Source: Caballeronia insecticola
Lineage (GTDB): Bacteria > Pseudomonadota > Gammaproteobacteria > Burkholderiales > Burkholderiaceae
Direction: 5' to 3'
DNA: 64,000 nt
Assembly: GCF_000402035.1 (NCBI RefSeq)
Contig: NC_021294.1
Location: 806,001-870,000, forward strand
A model generated the notes under the pieces. The model searched no databases. It saw nothing but the letters and a program-made list of their open reading frames with translations, and had not been told where the DNA came from. A program made the translations under genes and the position numbers. Shown here in pieces: positions 15,420-24,790 of this stretch (the first letter of the stretch is position 1; every line of letters starts with the position of its first letter).

Positions 15420-17348
15420 ATGTGGCGAACTCTTCTTATCGCGGGCATGTTCGTAACGATCGGCGCCGCGCTCGCGCCTGCCTGCGCGGCCCCAGCCGCA
15501 TCGCCGCCGCAGGCGTCCGAGCGGGCCATCGCGCCACATCGCGCGGCGCTCGTCATCGGCAATGCGGACTATGGCGATCATCCGCTGACAGGCGCATCGC
15601 GCGATGCCGGCGATATGAGCGACGCGCTCGCCTCGCTCGGTTTCGATGTCACGCGCCGCGCGAATCTCGATGAATCCGCCATGCGCAACGCCATCGAAGC
15701 GTTTGCCGCGCGCCTCGGGCCGCGCGATACGGCCATCGTCTATTTCGCGGGTCACGGTGTTCAGGCAGGCGGCGACGCGCTGCTTCTGCCGCTCGATGCG
15801 CGCGAGCAAACGCCCGCGACGCTCGTGACGAAGGGCATTGCGGTGAGCGGCATCGTCGAACGCATGGCGCGCGCGAGGCCTGACGCGGCGAACGTCGTCG
15901 TGCTGGATATGTGCCTGACCGAGCCCTTCGAGAAAGCGCGCGCCCCATCCTGGACGCTGCCGCCGCGCACGCTGGTCGCGTATGCGGCGGCGCCGGGCGA
16001 TGCCGCCGTCGAAGGCGCGCGCAACGGACGCTATACGGCGGCGCTGTTGCGCGCGCTCGGCAAAGAAGCGTCGATCACATCCGCCACATTCGACGAAGCC
16101 GCCACCGATGTCGCGCACGCATCGCGCGGGGCGCAACAACCGTGGATCGCTTCGTCGCTCGAACGCGGATTCGCCCTCGCCGATGCATCGCCGCTCATGC
16201 GCATGGCGAACGCGAACGCCATCGATCCGGCCGAATCCGCCAACGTCGTTCGCACGCGCGGCATCCTTCCGAAAGACAGCAACGAGCAATACGAACTGAC
16301 GTTCTGGGATTCGATCAAGGACAGCACGTATCCAAGCGACTACGAGGCGTATCTGAAGGCGTATCCGAACGGCCGTTTCGCGGCGCTGGCCAAAGCGCGG
16401 ATCGAGCGCCTGCGGGCCGGAAGTGCCGGAAGCACCGGAAGCGGCGCCAAGCCCACGACGACGCCCCCGCCCGCCGCTACCGCGACGCCCGCCGCACCGG
16501 CGCCGAAGCCCGCGCCGTCCGCCGCGGCCGTCACCGAGAAGCCGAAAGCGGCGGCGCCCGCTCCGACGCCATCGCCCGCACCCGCCGCCACCGCGGCCGC
16601 CGCAGCGAAGACCGCCGCAAAAACTGCAGGCAACGAAATCAAGGACTGCCCGTCGTGTCCGGCGCTCATCCCCATATCGCCCGGCAGCTTCACCATGGGC
16701 AGCAATAACGACGACCCCGCCGAGAAGCCGCCGCATCGCGTGAGCATCGCGCATCCGTATGCGATCGGCAAAACCGAAGTGACGGTCGAGCAATGGAACG
16801 CATGCGCCGATGCAGGCGCGTGCACGCGCATCGCCCCCGACGGCGACGCCCCGCCCGCCAACACACCGATGCGCAACGTGAGCTGGGACGACGCGCAGGT
16901 CTATGTCAAATGGCTGAGCAAACTGGGCGGCAAGGCGTATCGCCTGCCGACGGAGGCCGAATGGGAATACGCCGCGCGCGGCGGCACGCAATCGACGTAC
17001 TGGTGGGGCGATCAAATGAAGAAAGGCACGGCCGACTGCAAGGACTGCGGCGAGCCGTATCGTCCGGAAGCGCCGACGCCTGTCGCATCGTTCGCGGCGA
17101 ACCCGTATGGTCTGTACGACATGAACGGCAGCGTGTGGGAATGGGTCGCCGATTGCTGGCACGGCTCGTACAAGAACGCACCCGCCGATGGCCGCGCCTG
17201 GGACGATCCGTCCTGCTCGGTGCGCGTGATCCGCGGCGGTTCGTGGCGCGAAGGCGCGGCCTACATGCAGTCGGCCACACGCTTCAAATACAGTTCGAGC
17301 GTGCGGCAATCGCAGAACGGATTCCGCGTGGCGCGCGATATGGAATAA
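15420..17348 (+). CDS. Secreted caspase-like protein fused to FGE-sulfatase-like domain
   Basis: A 642-residue protein with a signal peptide (about 1-25). Residues 40-240 are a caspase/metacaspase p20-like fold with the catalytic pair H112 in YFAGHG and C165 in VVLDMCL. A short conserved stretch (NEQYELTFWDSIKDSTYPSD, about 285-325) and a Pro/Ala linker lead to a C-terminal FGE/SUMF1-type domain (about 415-640: GSFTMGS, RLPTEAEWEYAARGG, YDMNGSVWEWVADCW, RGGSW). The paired cysteines that FGE enzymes carry after RGGSW are absent (RGGSWREGAAY), so it should not make formylglycine and is more likely a binding module. Caspase-SUMF fusions are widespread in bacteria with little known function. It could process envelope proteins near the exporter. 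Confidence 0.9.
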   Translation: MWRTLLIAGMFVTIGAALAPACAAPAASPPQASERAIAPHRAALVIGNADYGDHPLTGASRDAGDMSDALASLGFDVTRRANLDESAMRNAIEAFAARLGPRDTAIVYFAGHGVQAGGDALLLPLDAREQTPATLVTKGIAVSGIVERMARARPDAANVVVLDMCLTEPFEKARAPSWTLPPRTLVAYAAAPGDAAVEGARNGRYTAALLRALGKEASITSATFDEAATDVAHASRGAQQPWIASSLERGFALADASPLMRMANANAIDPAESANVVRTRGILPKDSNEQYELTFWDSIKDSTYPSDYEAYLKAYPNGRFAALAKARIERLRAGSAGSTGSGAKPTTTPPPAATATPAAPAPKPAPSAAAVTEKPKAAAPAPTPSPAPAATAAAAAKTAAKTAGNEIKDCPSCPALIPISPGSFTMGSNNDDPAEKPPHRVSIAHPYAIGKTEVTVEQWNACADAGACTRIAPDGDAPPANTPMRNVSWDDAQVYVKWLSKLGGKAYRLPTEAEWEYAARGGTQSTYWWGDQMKKGTADCKDCGEPYRPEAPTPVASFAANPYGLYDMNGSVWEWVADCWHGSYKNAPADGRAWDDPSCSVRVIRGGSWREGAAYMQSATRFKYSSSVRQSQNGFRVARDME

Positions 17349-17363
17349 GCGCCTTTATGACGC

Positions 17364-19244
17364 TCACCGCCCCGACACCCTGACGATGATCTGCTCCTGC
17401 GTATCGCGCTCGATCTTCCTGAGCGCGGGCAGCGCCGCCTGAAAATCGTCGGGGGAACAGACCTGCTTGCCGAAGGTCGCATCGAGCGTGCGCGAAATCT
17501 GAATCACGTTCGTGGCCGGATCGAGCAAATAGCGCGAGCGGTAACGAAAAAAACCGCTCGTCAGATCCAGATCGTCCGGCATCTCGGCGACGCGCATATG
17601 CTTCGGCAGCGCAATCTGCGACACCTCGTCGTAGCTTCCGCCGACACACAAATACGGCTGCGTGCGCGTGCGCTCGGCGAGCCAACTGCGCGTCGTTGTC
17701 GCGATGCCGCCCGACAGGCTCGTGAGCGCGGGCAACGCGGTCGTGCCGGTCGGCCAGACGATGTCGTCGAGCGTGCCGCGCAGGATCGTCGCGAACGGGC
17801 CGCCGGTGGCGTCGACGTCGCTCGTCGTAATCGCCCCCGCGCCGCGCAGGTTCGTGTATCGCAGGCGGTCGGCGGCAATCTGGTCGCGGCGCTGCGCATT
17901 CGCCAGCCGCAAATTCATGCGCTCGATTTCGGCGCTCCAGCCGGCGTCCTCGACCCAATACGCGAAGCTCGCCTCGCCCTGCGGCGCGACGTCGATCTGC
18001 AAGCGCGCCGTACGTGCGAGCGGCTGCGTCGCGGGCGTGCGCACGAGCGCGCCGGAATCGACGAGCAACGCGGGCCGGTCCATGTCGGCGAGCGGCAGAA
18101 AGCCGAACTCGACGCTCGACGCCGTGCTGTCCGCGAACACGTTCAGATCCGGCAGCCACGTGATGATGTGATTGATCGCGCCCGAACCGTAGCCCGGCAC
18201 GGACGGCAGCGCGTAGACCGAACCGAGGCCGATCAGCGCAGGCTCGCTGCGAATGCCGAGCGCGGCGAGCAAGGCGCCATACAGCGCGACATGATCCTTG
18301 CAGTCGCCGTAGCGATTCGCGAGCACGTCCGTCACCCGATGCGGCACGGCGGGACTCTGGCCGATGAACATCGCCACGTAGCGGATATTGCGGCGCACCC
18401 AGTCGTAGAGCGTCTTCGCTTTCGCGCGGTCGTCGGCGTCGTTGTGCGTGAGCGATTGCGCGAGCGCGCGCACGGCGGGATCGGCCGCGCCGGGATCGAT
18501 GGCGGCGTCGCGATAACTCTTCGCGAAGCTCGCGTAGTCGGGGAAAGTCGTGACCATCAGGCGGTCGCCGTAATGCGCGTAGCCCACCGAGCCGCTTTCG
18601 ATGCGCGCGAAACGCTCGCGCCGGTAGTCGAACGCGTAGCGCGTGCGCCCGTTCTCCGTGACGGGCGGCGCCGCGACGTAGCCGCGCGCATCGGCGTAAA
18701 GCGGTTTGTCGGCGGGCAGATCGAAGACGAGCCGCTGATCAACCACCGGCCGCTGGCCCGGATCGACGAAATAATTGAACTGACCGGGAATCACCGCCGC
18801 CGCCTGACTTTTGCGGAAATGCAGATGCACCGTCGAGCCGACGCTCACCGCCGGAAAAATCACCGCGCGCAGTTTGGCGTCCTGAAACGTCGGCGCGCCC
18901 GCCGAGCGCGGTTCCTGAATGTCGCGTATCTGATCGGGCGAGACGTCGTGGCGCACGCCGTTCGCATCGACGGAAAACGCCTCGACGATCTCCACCTTCG
19001 ACACGCTCTTGTCGTACCAGACGTAGCGCTGCGCAATTTCATCGACGCCCGCCGATGTGTTGGCGCGCAGCACGGTGGCGTCGTCTTCGGTCAGCGAGCC
19101 GTCTTCCGCGACGACAAACTCGTGCACGTCGCTGACGATGGTCGAGGGATCGTCGTTCTGCGCCGCGAAGGCCGTCGCGCCGAACGACCCGACGCACAAG
19201 CCGCACAACACACCGCAGACGAAACCGTTCGATAACCGGGCCAT
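17364..19244 (-). CDS. DUF3857/transglutaminase-like exported protein
   Basis: A 626-residue protein with an N-terminal signal peptide ending AFAAQ, a DUF3857 beta domain (about 45-230) and a transglutaminase-like core. The core keeps the Cys-His-Asp triad: NRYGDCKDHVALYGALL, INHIITWLPD and NVFADST. Such proteins sit in the periplasm and probably act as cysteine peptidases or amide-bond-modifying enzymes; substrates are unknown. The start at 19244 begins the signal sequence though no strong ribosome binding site precedes it; ATG at 19322 is the alternative. It converges with the caspase-like gene, 15 bases apart. Confidence 0.85.
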   Translation of the reverse strand: MARLSNGFVCGVLCGLCVGSFGATAFAAQNDDPSTIVSDVHEFVVAEDGSLTEDDATVLRANTSAGVDEIAQRYVWYDKSVSKVEIVEAFSVDANGVRHDVSPDQIRDIQEPRSAGAPTFQDAKLRAVIFPAVSVGSTVHLHFRKSQAAAVIPGQFNYFVDPGQRPVVDQRLVFDLPADKPLYADARGYVAAPPVTENGRTRYAFDYRRERFARIESGSVGYAHYGDRLMVTTFPDYASFAKSYRDAAIDPGAADPAVRALAQSLTHNDADDRAKAKTLYDWVRRNIRYVAMFIGQSPAVPHRVTDVLANRYGDCKDHVALYGALLAALGIRSEPALIGLGSVYALPSVPGYGSGAINHIITWLPDLNVFADSTASSVEFGFLPLADMDRPALLVDSGALVRTPATQPLARTARLQIDVAPQGEASFAYWVEDAGWSAEIERMNLRLANAQRRDQIAADRLRYTNLRGAGAITTSDVDATGGPFATILRGTLDDIVWPTGTTALPALTSLSGGIATTTRSWLAERTRTQPYLCVGGSYDEVSQIALPKHMRVAEMPDDLDLTSGFFRYRSRYLLDPATNVIQISRTLDATFGKQVCSPDDFQAALPALRKIERDTQEQIIVRVSGR

Positions 19245-19439
19245 GTTCGGAGGTCCAAGCCGCGCCGTGGAGCGTCCATCGTACAGGAGTGCGCGCACGC
19301 CTTCCCGCGCGTCGAATTCCATAACTGCGCCATTTGTATCACGTTGAGATATAATTCGAAGATTGACGCACGCTTGCTTGCGCGCCATCTCCGGCCAGCC
19401 GGTGTGTCCCTCCACTGACTTTCCCGGAACGCTGAAAAA

Positions 19440-20606
19440 GTGACGCGTAACGCATTGCTTCGTTGGCTGCATGGCTTTCTCCCCGCTCCCGTCACGCTGC
19501 GCTGGACCGAGCGCCTGCGCGCCGGACTGGGCGCGCTGATCGGCATTGCGCTGACGGGCGGCGTCGCGCATCTCGTCGCCGGCGCTTCGTCGGCCATTCC
19601 GTTTCTCATCGCGCCGATGGGCGCTTCCGCCGTGCTGCTCTTCGCCGTGCCCGCGAGCCCGCTTGCGCAGCCGTGGTCGATCATCGGCGGGAACATCGTC
19701 TCGGCGACGGTCGGCGTGGCCTGCGCGATGGTGATCCACGATCCCGTCGATGCCGCCGCGCTCGCGGTCGCGCTCGCCATCTGCGCGATGTTCGCGTTGC
19801 GCTGCGTGCATCCGCCATCGGGCGCGGTGGCGCTGACCGCGGTGCTCGGCGGGCCGCCGGTGCACGCGCTCGGCTTCGGCTTCGTGTTCGCGCCGGTGGC
19901 GCTCCAGTCGGTCACGCTGTTGAGCGCGGCGATCGTGTTCCATGCGCTGACGGGGCACCGCTATCCGCACGGCCACGCGGTGCCGAAGCCTGCAAGCGCG
20001 GCGCCCGACGCCGCATCGTTCACGCGCGCCGATCTGGAAACCGTGCTCGCGCGCCGCAGCGAGATGCTCGACGTCGATCCCGACGACCTCGAAGCGCTGT
20101 TGCGCGAGACGCAGTTGCAGGCCTACGCGCGGCGCTTCACGGAATTCACCTGCGCGGACATCATGTCGCGCGCGGTGGTGTCGGTCGCGCCGGAGACGGG
20201 CGCGCTGGCCGCGCTCGCGCTCATCGACAAACATCGGGTCAAGGCGTTGCCGGTCGTCGATGCGGCGCGCCGTGTGTGCGGCATCGTCACGCGCGCGGAC
20301 CTGGCGCCGCTGCGGCGCGGCGGCGTGCTCGATGGCGTGCTTCACGGCGTACGCGACGCGATCGAACGCGTGGCGCGCGGGCCGTCCGCGCCGCCGCCAC
20401 GCGTCGCGCAACTGATGACGACGGACGTCTGCACGGTGCAGACGAACACCGCCATCGCCGAAGTCGTGCCGATGTTCGCGCACTTCGGCCATCACCACAT
20501 TCCCGTGGTCGATGCAGGCGGGCAGCTCGCCGGCATGATCACCGAAACCGATCTGATTTCGGGCCTCTATCGGCAAGCGTTCGCGGGCGAGCGCAAGCGC
20601 GCCTGA
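19440..20606 (+). CDS. HPP-family membrane protein with two CBS domains
   Basis: A 388-residue protein. The N-terminal half (about 20-175) is an HPP-family membrane domain with four or five helices and the HPPSGAVALTAV signature that names the family. Two CBS domains follow (about 230-285 and 315-375: ADIMSRAVVSVAPETG and QLMTTDVCTVQTNTAI), which usually sense adenine nucleotides. HPP proteins are linked to nitrite or other anion transport in some bacteria and plants; the substrate here is unknown. The GTG at 19440 is the only good start. A MarR regulator and a ClC protein follow closely on the same strand. Confidence 0.9.
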   Translation: MTRNALLRWLHGFLPAPVTLRWTERLRAGLGALIGIALTGGVAHLVAGASSAIPFLIAPMGASAVLLFAVPASPLAQPWSIIGGNIVSATVGVACAMVIHDPVDAAALAVALAICAMFALRCVHPPSGAVALTAVLGGPPVHALGFGFVFAPVALQSVTLLSAAIVFHALTGHRYPHGHAVPKPASAAPDAASFTRADLETVLARRSEMLDVDPDDLEALLRETQLQAYARRFTEFTCADIMSRAVVSVAPETGALAALALIDKHRVKALPVVDAARRVCGIVTRADLAPLRRGGVLDGVLHGVRDAIERVARGPSAPPPRVAQLMTTDVCTVQTNTAIAEVVPMFAHFGHHHIPVVDAGGQLAGMITETDLISGLYRQAFAGERKRA

Positions 20607-20654
20607 TGCGTTTCCGACTTCTCCCACTTTCCGCTCATCGACGTTGACTTCGAG

Positions 20655-21065
20655 ATGACCACTTCGCGCACGCTCGCCAAACCGGACTTCGAACAGTTGT
20701 CCGAATTCCGCTATCAGATGCGGCGCTTCGAGCGTTTTTCAGAACGCGCCGCGCATGAAGAAGGCATTACGCCGTTGCAGTATCTGCTGCTGTTGCACAT
20801 CAAAGGCTATCCGGGCCGCGCATGGGCGACGGTCGGCGAACTGGCCGAGCGGCTGCAGTCGCATCATCACGGCGTGGTCGCGCTCGTCACCCGCTGCGAG
20901 GCGGCCGGGCTCGTGCGGCGCGCGCCGAGCCCGGACGATCGGCGGCAGGTGGAAGTGCATCTCGAAGCGCGCGGCGAGGACGTGCTGTCGCGTCTCGCGG
21001 CGCTGCATCGCGCGGAACTGAAGTCGCTCGAAGGCGCGTTTCGCGTGCCGCAAATCGATCTCTGA
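20655..21065 (+). CDS. MarR-family transcriptional regulator
   Basis: A 136-residue winged-helix regulator. The DNA-binding core is WATVGELAERLQSHHHGVVALVTRCEAAGLVRR, and the wing is PDDRRQVEVHLEARG. MarR proteins usually repress adjacent genes and release on binding a small phenolic or on oxidation; this copy has one Cys (in VTRCEAAG). It lies 48 bases after the HPP gene and 19 before the ClC gene, so it probably regulates this three-gene unit. Confidence 0.9.
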   Translation: MTTSRTLAKPDFEQLSEFRYQMRRFERFSERAAHEEGITPLQYLLLLHIKGYPGRAWATVGELAERLQSHHHGVVALVTRCEAAGLVRRAPSPDDRRQVEVHLEARGEDVLSRLAALHRAELKSLEGAFRVPQIDL

Positions 21066-21084
21066 TTCATCAGGAGCACAGCAT

Positions 21085-22866
21085 ATGGACCATCACAAAC
21101 GCGACTTTTCTGTCAACGACCGGCTGCTGCGGATCTGTGGACTCGCGGCCGTCATCGGCGGAATCAGCACGCTCGCGGCCGTCGTGCTGCTCGCACTCAT
21201 CCATCTGTTCACCAATCTGTTCTTCTTTGGCACGTTGTCTGTCGAGGACCGTTCGCCCGCGCTCAATACACTCGGCGCCTGGGTGATCGTGATTCCGGTG
21301 ATCGGCGGCCTGATCGTCGGCTTGATGGCACGCTTCGGCTCGGAAAAGATTCGCGGCCACGGCATTCCCGAAGCCATCGAAGCGATTCTTTTCGGCAAGA
21401 GCCGCATGTCGCCGAAAGTGGCGATTTTGAAGCCGCTGTCGTCGGGCATCGTGATCGGCAGCGGCGGGCCGTTCGGCGCGGAAGGCCCGATCATCATGAC
21501 GGGCGGCGCGCTCGGCTCGCTGATCGCGCAGTGCATCGACGTGACCGCCGCCGAGCGCAAGACGCTGCTCGTCGCGGGCGCGGCGGCGGGCATGACGGCC
21601 GTGTTCGGCACGCCGGTCGCGGCGGTGCTGCTCGCCGTCGAACTGCTGCTGTTCGAATGGCGGCCGCGCAGCTTTCTGCCGGTTGCGCTCGCGTGCGCGG
21701 TGGCGGGCTTCGCGCGCGCGGCGGTGTTCGGCACGGGCGCGCTGTTTCCGCTTGATACCCCGCCGCCGCAGATGATTTCGCTGCTTTTCTGCGTGGTCGC
21801 CGGGCTGCTTTCTGGCGCGCTGGCGTCGGGGTTGTCGGCGGCGCTATACAAGCTGGAAGACCTGTTCGGCAAGCTGCCGATCCACTGGATGTGGTGGCCG
21901 GCGCTCGGCGCGGTGTTCGTCGGAGTCGGCGGGTACATCGAGCCGCGCGCGCTCGGCGTCGGCTATGACGTGATCGGCGACCTGCTGCATCAGCACATCG
22001 CGCTTCAGGTGGCGCTGTCGATTCTCGCCGTCAAGGCGGCGATCTGGGTCGTCGCGCTCGCGTCCGGCACGTCGGGCGGCGTGCTCGCGCCGCTCTTGAT
22101 GCTCGGCGCGGGCCTCGGCACCGCGCTCGGCGCGATCCTGCCGGGCCACGACGCCGCGCTCTGGCCGCTCGTCTGCATGGCTGCAACGCTCGGCGCGACG
22201 CTGGGCGCACCGCTCACCGCCATCGTCTTCGCGTTCGGCCTGACGCACGATGCGAACGCGCTCTTGCCGCTGCTTGCGGCGACGCTCGTCGCGCACGGCT
22301 TCGCGACCGTCGTGATGAAGCGCTCGATCATGACCGAGAAGATCGCGCGGCGCGGCTATCACATCTATCGCGAATACGGCGTGGATCCGCTGGAGCGCCA
22401 TCATGTCGATGAAGTCATGACGCGCGACGTGCAAACTATCGACGCCGCTACGCCGCTCGCCGATGTGCTCGCGCAGCATTTCGGCGCGACGCAGATGCAT
22501 CGGGCGTATCCGGTGCTGCGCGATGGCGTGCTCGTCGGCGTGCTGGATCGGGCGTTGCTTGGGACGATGATCGGGACGTCGTCGATGCAGGAGGCGGGGC
22601 TGACGGTTGGGGATGCGTTGCGGCGGCTGGCGCACGTTACGCCGGCGTTTGCGGTGCCGGGTGAGCCTTGCCGCCTTGCGGCGACGCGGCTCGCTGTGCA
22701 CGAACTGGAACGGCTGCCCGTCGTCGCCGATGAAAAGTCGATGCGGCTCGTGGGTATCGTCTCGCGAAGCGATCTCGTGAAGCCTGCTCGGGCGCACTTC
22801 GACGAGGAGCATCGGCGGGAAAGGTTTAGGGGGTTTCGGCGGGCGGGGGTGGTGAAGAAGCACTGA
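21085..22866 (+). CDS. ClC-type chloride channel/antiporter with CBS domains
   Basis: A 593-residue ClC family membrane protein. Signature regions are GHGIPEAIEAI, GSGGPFGAEGP (the usual GREGP is GAEGP, with the gating Glu retained) and GTSGGVLAPLLMLGAGLG, with about ten membrane segments up to residue 420. A C-terminal CBS pair (about 445-575: VDEVMTRDVQTIDAATP and LERLPVVADEKSM) is cytoplasmic. It would move chloride or another halide, possibly with proton exchange. RBS AGGAG lies just upstream. Last gene of the HPP-MarR-ClC unit. Confidence 0.93.
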   Translation: MDHHKRDFSVNDRLLRICGLAAVIGGISTLAAVVLLALIHLFTNLFFFGTLSVEDRSPALNTLGAWVIVIPVIGGLIVGLMARFGSEKIRGHGIPEAIEAILFGKSRMSPKVAILKPLSSGIVIGSGGPFGAEGPIIMTGGALGSLIAQCIDVTAAERKTLLVAGAAAGMTAVFGTPVAAVLLAVELLLFEWRPRSFLPVALACAVAGFARAAVFGTGALFPLDTPPPQMISLLFCVVAGLLSGALASGLSAALYKLEDLFGKLPIHWMWWPALGAVFVGVGGYIEPRALGVGYDVIGDLLHQHIALQVALSILAVKAAIWVVALASGTSGGVLAPLLMLGAGLGTALGAILPGHDAALWPLVCMAATLGATLGAPLTAIVFAFGLTHDANALLPLLAATLVAHGFATVVMKRSIMTEKIARRGYHIYREYGVDPLERHHVDEVMTRDVQTIDAATPLADVLAQHFGATQMHRAYPVLRDGVLVGVLDRALLGTMIGTSSMQEAGLTVGDALRRLAHVTPAFAVPGEPCRLAATRLAVHELERLPVVADEKSMRLVGIVSRSDLVKPARAHFDEEHRRERFRGFRRAGVVKKH

Positions 22867-22973
22867 GGCACACAATCCTAGGAACTCCGCGCGCCCCGCC
22901 GCCCCAAAGCAGAAAGACGCGCTGCGTCATTTCCGGCAGGAGCCGAGTCCATGTCTTCCTTCACGGTACACCC

Positions 22974-23888
22974 ATGACCACCCGCCGCGACTTCCTCCGC
23001 GCGGCCGCGGCCGCCTCGCTTGCCGCCGGAATCAAGCATCCGGCAAACGCACAGGCAGCCGCGCAACCCATGCACACCCGCCCGATCCCATCGACAAACG
23101 AGCCCTTACCCGTCGTCGGCTGCGGCACCTGGCGCACCTTCGACGTCGACAACAATGCCGCCCGCCGCCGCGAACTCGCCGACGTCCTGCGCGTGCTCTT
23201 CGCCGCGGGCGGCTCCGTGATCGATTCATCGCCGATGTACGGCTCCTCCGAAGCCGTCGCGGGCGCGCTGCTCACCGAACTCGACGCGCACGGCAAGGCC
23301 TTCGTCGCCACAAAAGTCTGGACGCAAGGGCGCGACGCCGGCATCGCGCAGATGCAGGAATCGCTGCGCCGGTTCCAACAACAGCGCGTCGACCTCATGC
23401 AGATCCACAACTTGCTCGACTGGCGCACGCAGCTCGCCACGCTGCGCGACTCGAAAGCCGCCGGAAAAGTGCGCTATATCGGCATCACGCACTACACGTC
23501 GGGCGCGTTCGCGCAGGTCGAAGACGTGCTGCGCGCCGAGCGCGTCGACTTCGTGCAGATCAACTACGCCGCCAACGACCGCGACGCCGAAGCGCGCCTC
23601 CTGCCGCTCGCCGCCGAGCGCGGCGTCGCCGTCATCGTCAATCAGCCGTTCGGCGGCGGCTCGTTGCTCGGCGGCCTGCGCAACCGGCCCTTGCCGGCGT
23701 TCGCGCAGGACATCGGCTGCACGTCGTGGGCACAGCTTCTGCTCAAATTCGTGCTCGGCAACCCGGCCGTAACTTGCGTGATTCCCGGCACCGGACGGCG
23801 CGAGTACATGATCGACAACGTGCACGCGGGCATCGGCGACTATCCGGACGCGGCGCTGAAAAAGCGCATCGCCGACGCGGTGGCCTGA
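22974..23888 (+). CDS. Tat-exported aldo/keto reductase
   Basis: A 304-residue protein with a twin-arginine signal (TTRRDFLRAAAAASLAAG, then NAQA) and an aldo/keto reductase barrel. The barrel shows SSPMYGSSEAVAG with the catalytic-type Tyr, VDLMQIHNLLDW and the NADP-binding end (VIPGTGRREYMIDN). Tat export implies it folds, probably with its cofactor, before reaching the periplasm; this is unusual for AKRs but known in several proteobacteria. The substrate is unknown. Confidence 0.9.
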   Translation: MTTRRDFLRAAAAASLAAGIKHPANAQAAAQPMHTRPIPSTNEPLPVVGCGTWRTFDVDNNAARRRELADVLRVLFAAGGSVIDSSPMYGSSEAVAGALLTELDAHGKAFVATKVWTQGRDAGIAQMQESLRRFQQQRVDLMQIHNLLDWRTQLATLRDSKAAGKVRYIGITHYTSGAFAQVEDVLRAERVDFVQINYAANDRDAEARLLPLAAERGVAVIVNQPFGGGSLLGGLRNRPLPAFAQDIGCTSWAQLLLKFVLGNPAVTCVIPGTGRREYMIDNVHAGIGDYPDAALKKRIADAVA

Positions 23889-23915
23889 CACCATCGACGC
23901 ATCAAGGAGGCAAGC

Positions 23916-24338
23916 ATGAGCGATCCCTTCAACCTGCAACGTTTCGTCGATGCGCAAGACGGCGTCATCGACGATGTGCGCGCCGAACTCGCCGCCGGCC
24001 GCAAGCGCACGCACTGGATGTGGTTCGTGTTCCCGCAGATCGCCGGTCTCGGACACAGCGCAATGGCGCAGCATTACGAGATCTCATCGCGCGACGAAGC
24101 GCAGGCCTATCTCGCGCACCCGGTTCTGGGCGCGCGCTTAGTGGAGTTGACGCGCATCGTCAATGGCGTGCAGGGACGCGGCGTCGGCGAGATTTTCGGT
24201 TACCCGGACGACATGAAATTCCATTCGTCGATGACACTTTTCGCGCACACCGCCGAAAATCCCGAAGTCTTCGACGATGCACTTCGCCGCTATTTCGACA
24301 GCCGCCCCGACGACGCCACGCTCGCCCGCCTGAAATGA
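23916..24338 (+). CDS. DUF1810 family protein
   Basis: A 140-residue protein matching the DUF1810 family over its full length: FNLQRFVDAQ, RKRTHWMWFVFPQIAGLG, SRDEAQAYLAHPVLGARL and IFGYPDDMKFHSSMTLF. The fold is a small helical domain; function is not established. AAGGAGG lies 6 bases before the ATG. It lies 27 bases after the reductase. Confidence 0.9.
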   Translation: MSDPFNLQRFVDAQDGVIDDVRAELAAGRKRTHWMWFVFPQIAGLGHSAMAQHYEISSRDEAQAYLAHPVLGARLVELTRIVNGVQGRGVGEIFGYPDDMKFHSSMTLFAHTAENPEVFDDALRRYFDSRPDDATLARLK

Positions 24339-24394
24339 CGGGCACGGCCGTTGCGGCCAATGAAACGTCATCGTTCGTCGAGGAGTTCAACGTC

Positions 24395-24610
24395 ATGAGC
24401 AAGTCCTTCAAGCTGCACGACCACGTCCGCTGGAACACGCCGCAGGGCGAGACGACCGGCCATATCGTGCGCATCGTCACCGAACGCACGACGCTCGACG
24501 GTCACACGGTCAACGCGTCGCGCGACGATCCGCACTTCGAAGTGGAAAGCGACAAAAGCGGCAAGCGCGCCGTGCATAAAGGCGAGGCGCTCACGCGTCT
24601 GACGCACTGA
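24395..24610 (+). CDS. DUF2945 (Tudor-like) small protein
   Basis: A 71-residue protein with the DUF2945 motif (DHVRWNTPQGETTGHIV, DPHFEVESDKSGKRAVHKGEAL), a small SH3/Tudor-like barrel sometimes called hypervirulence-associated. Function is unknown. GAGGAG precedes the ATG by about 10 bases. Probably cotranscribed with the DUF1810 gene. Confidence 0.88.
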   Translation: MSKSFKLHDHVRWNTPQGETTGHIVRIVTERTTLDGHTVNASRDDPHFEVESDKSGKRAVHKGEALTRLTH

Positions 24611-24790
24611 TTTGCATATCCGACGCCGCGGAATAAGTGCCCCACGTTCGCACTAATGCAGTGCGCCGGGCGCGCCTTTACACCGTTTCTGCAAATGTCA
24701 CGAGAAACGTTCAAACTTCTACCGCGCTGGAAGCTTGAATCGCGCATTTCCATTGAACCGGATTGAAAAATCCTTTGAGGAACCGAACCA

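Noticed and set aside
15393..17309. 638-codon open frame antisense to the caspase-like gene
   Set aside because: Same cause; the plus-strand frame has signal peptide, catalytic dyad and FGE motifs, while this has Arg/Gly runs only.
17598..19235. 545-codon open frame antisense to the transglutaminase-like gene
   Set aside because: No domain, Arg-rich composition; the opposite strand carries a complete protein with Cys-His-Asp triad.
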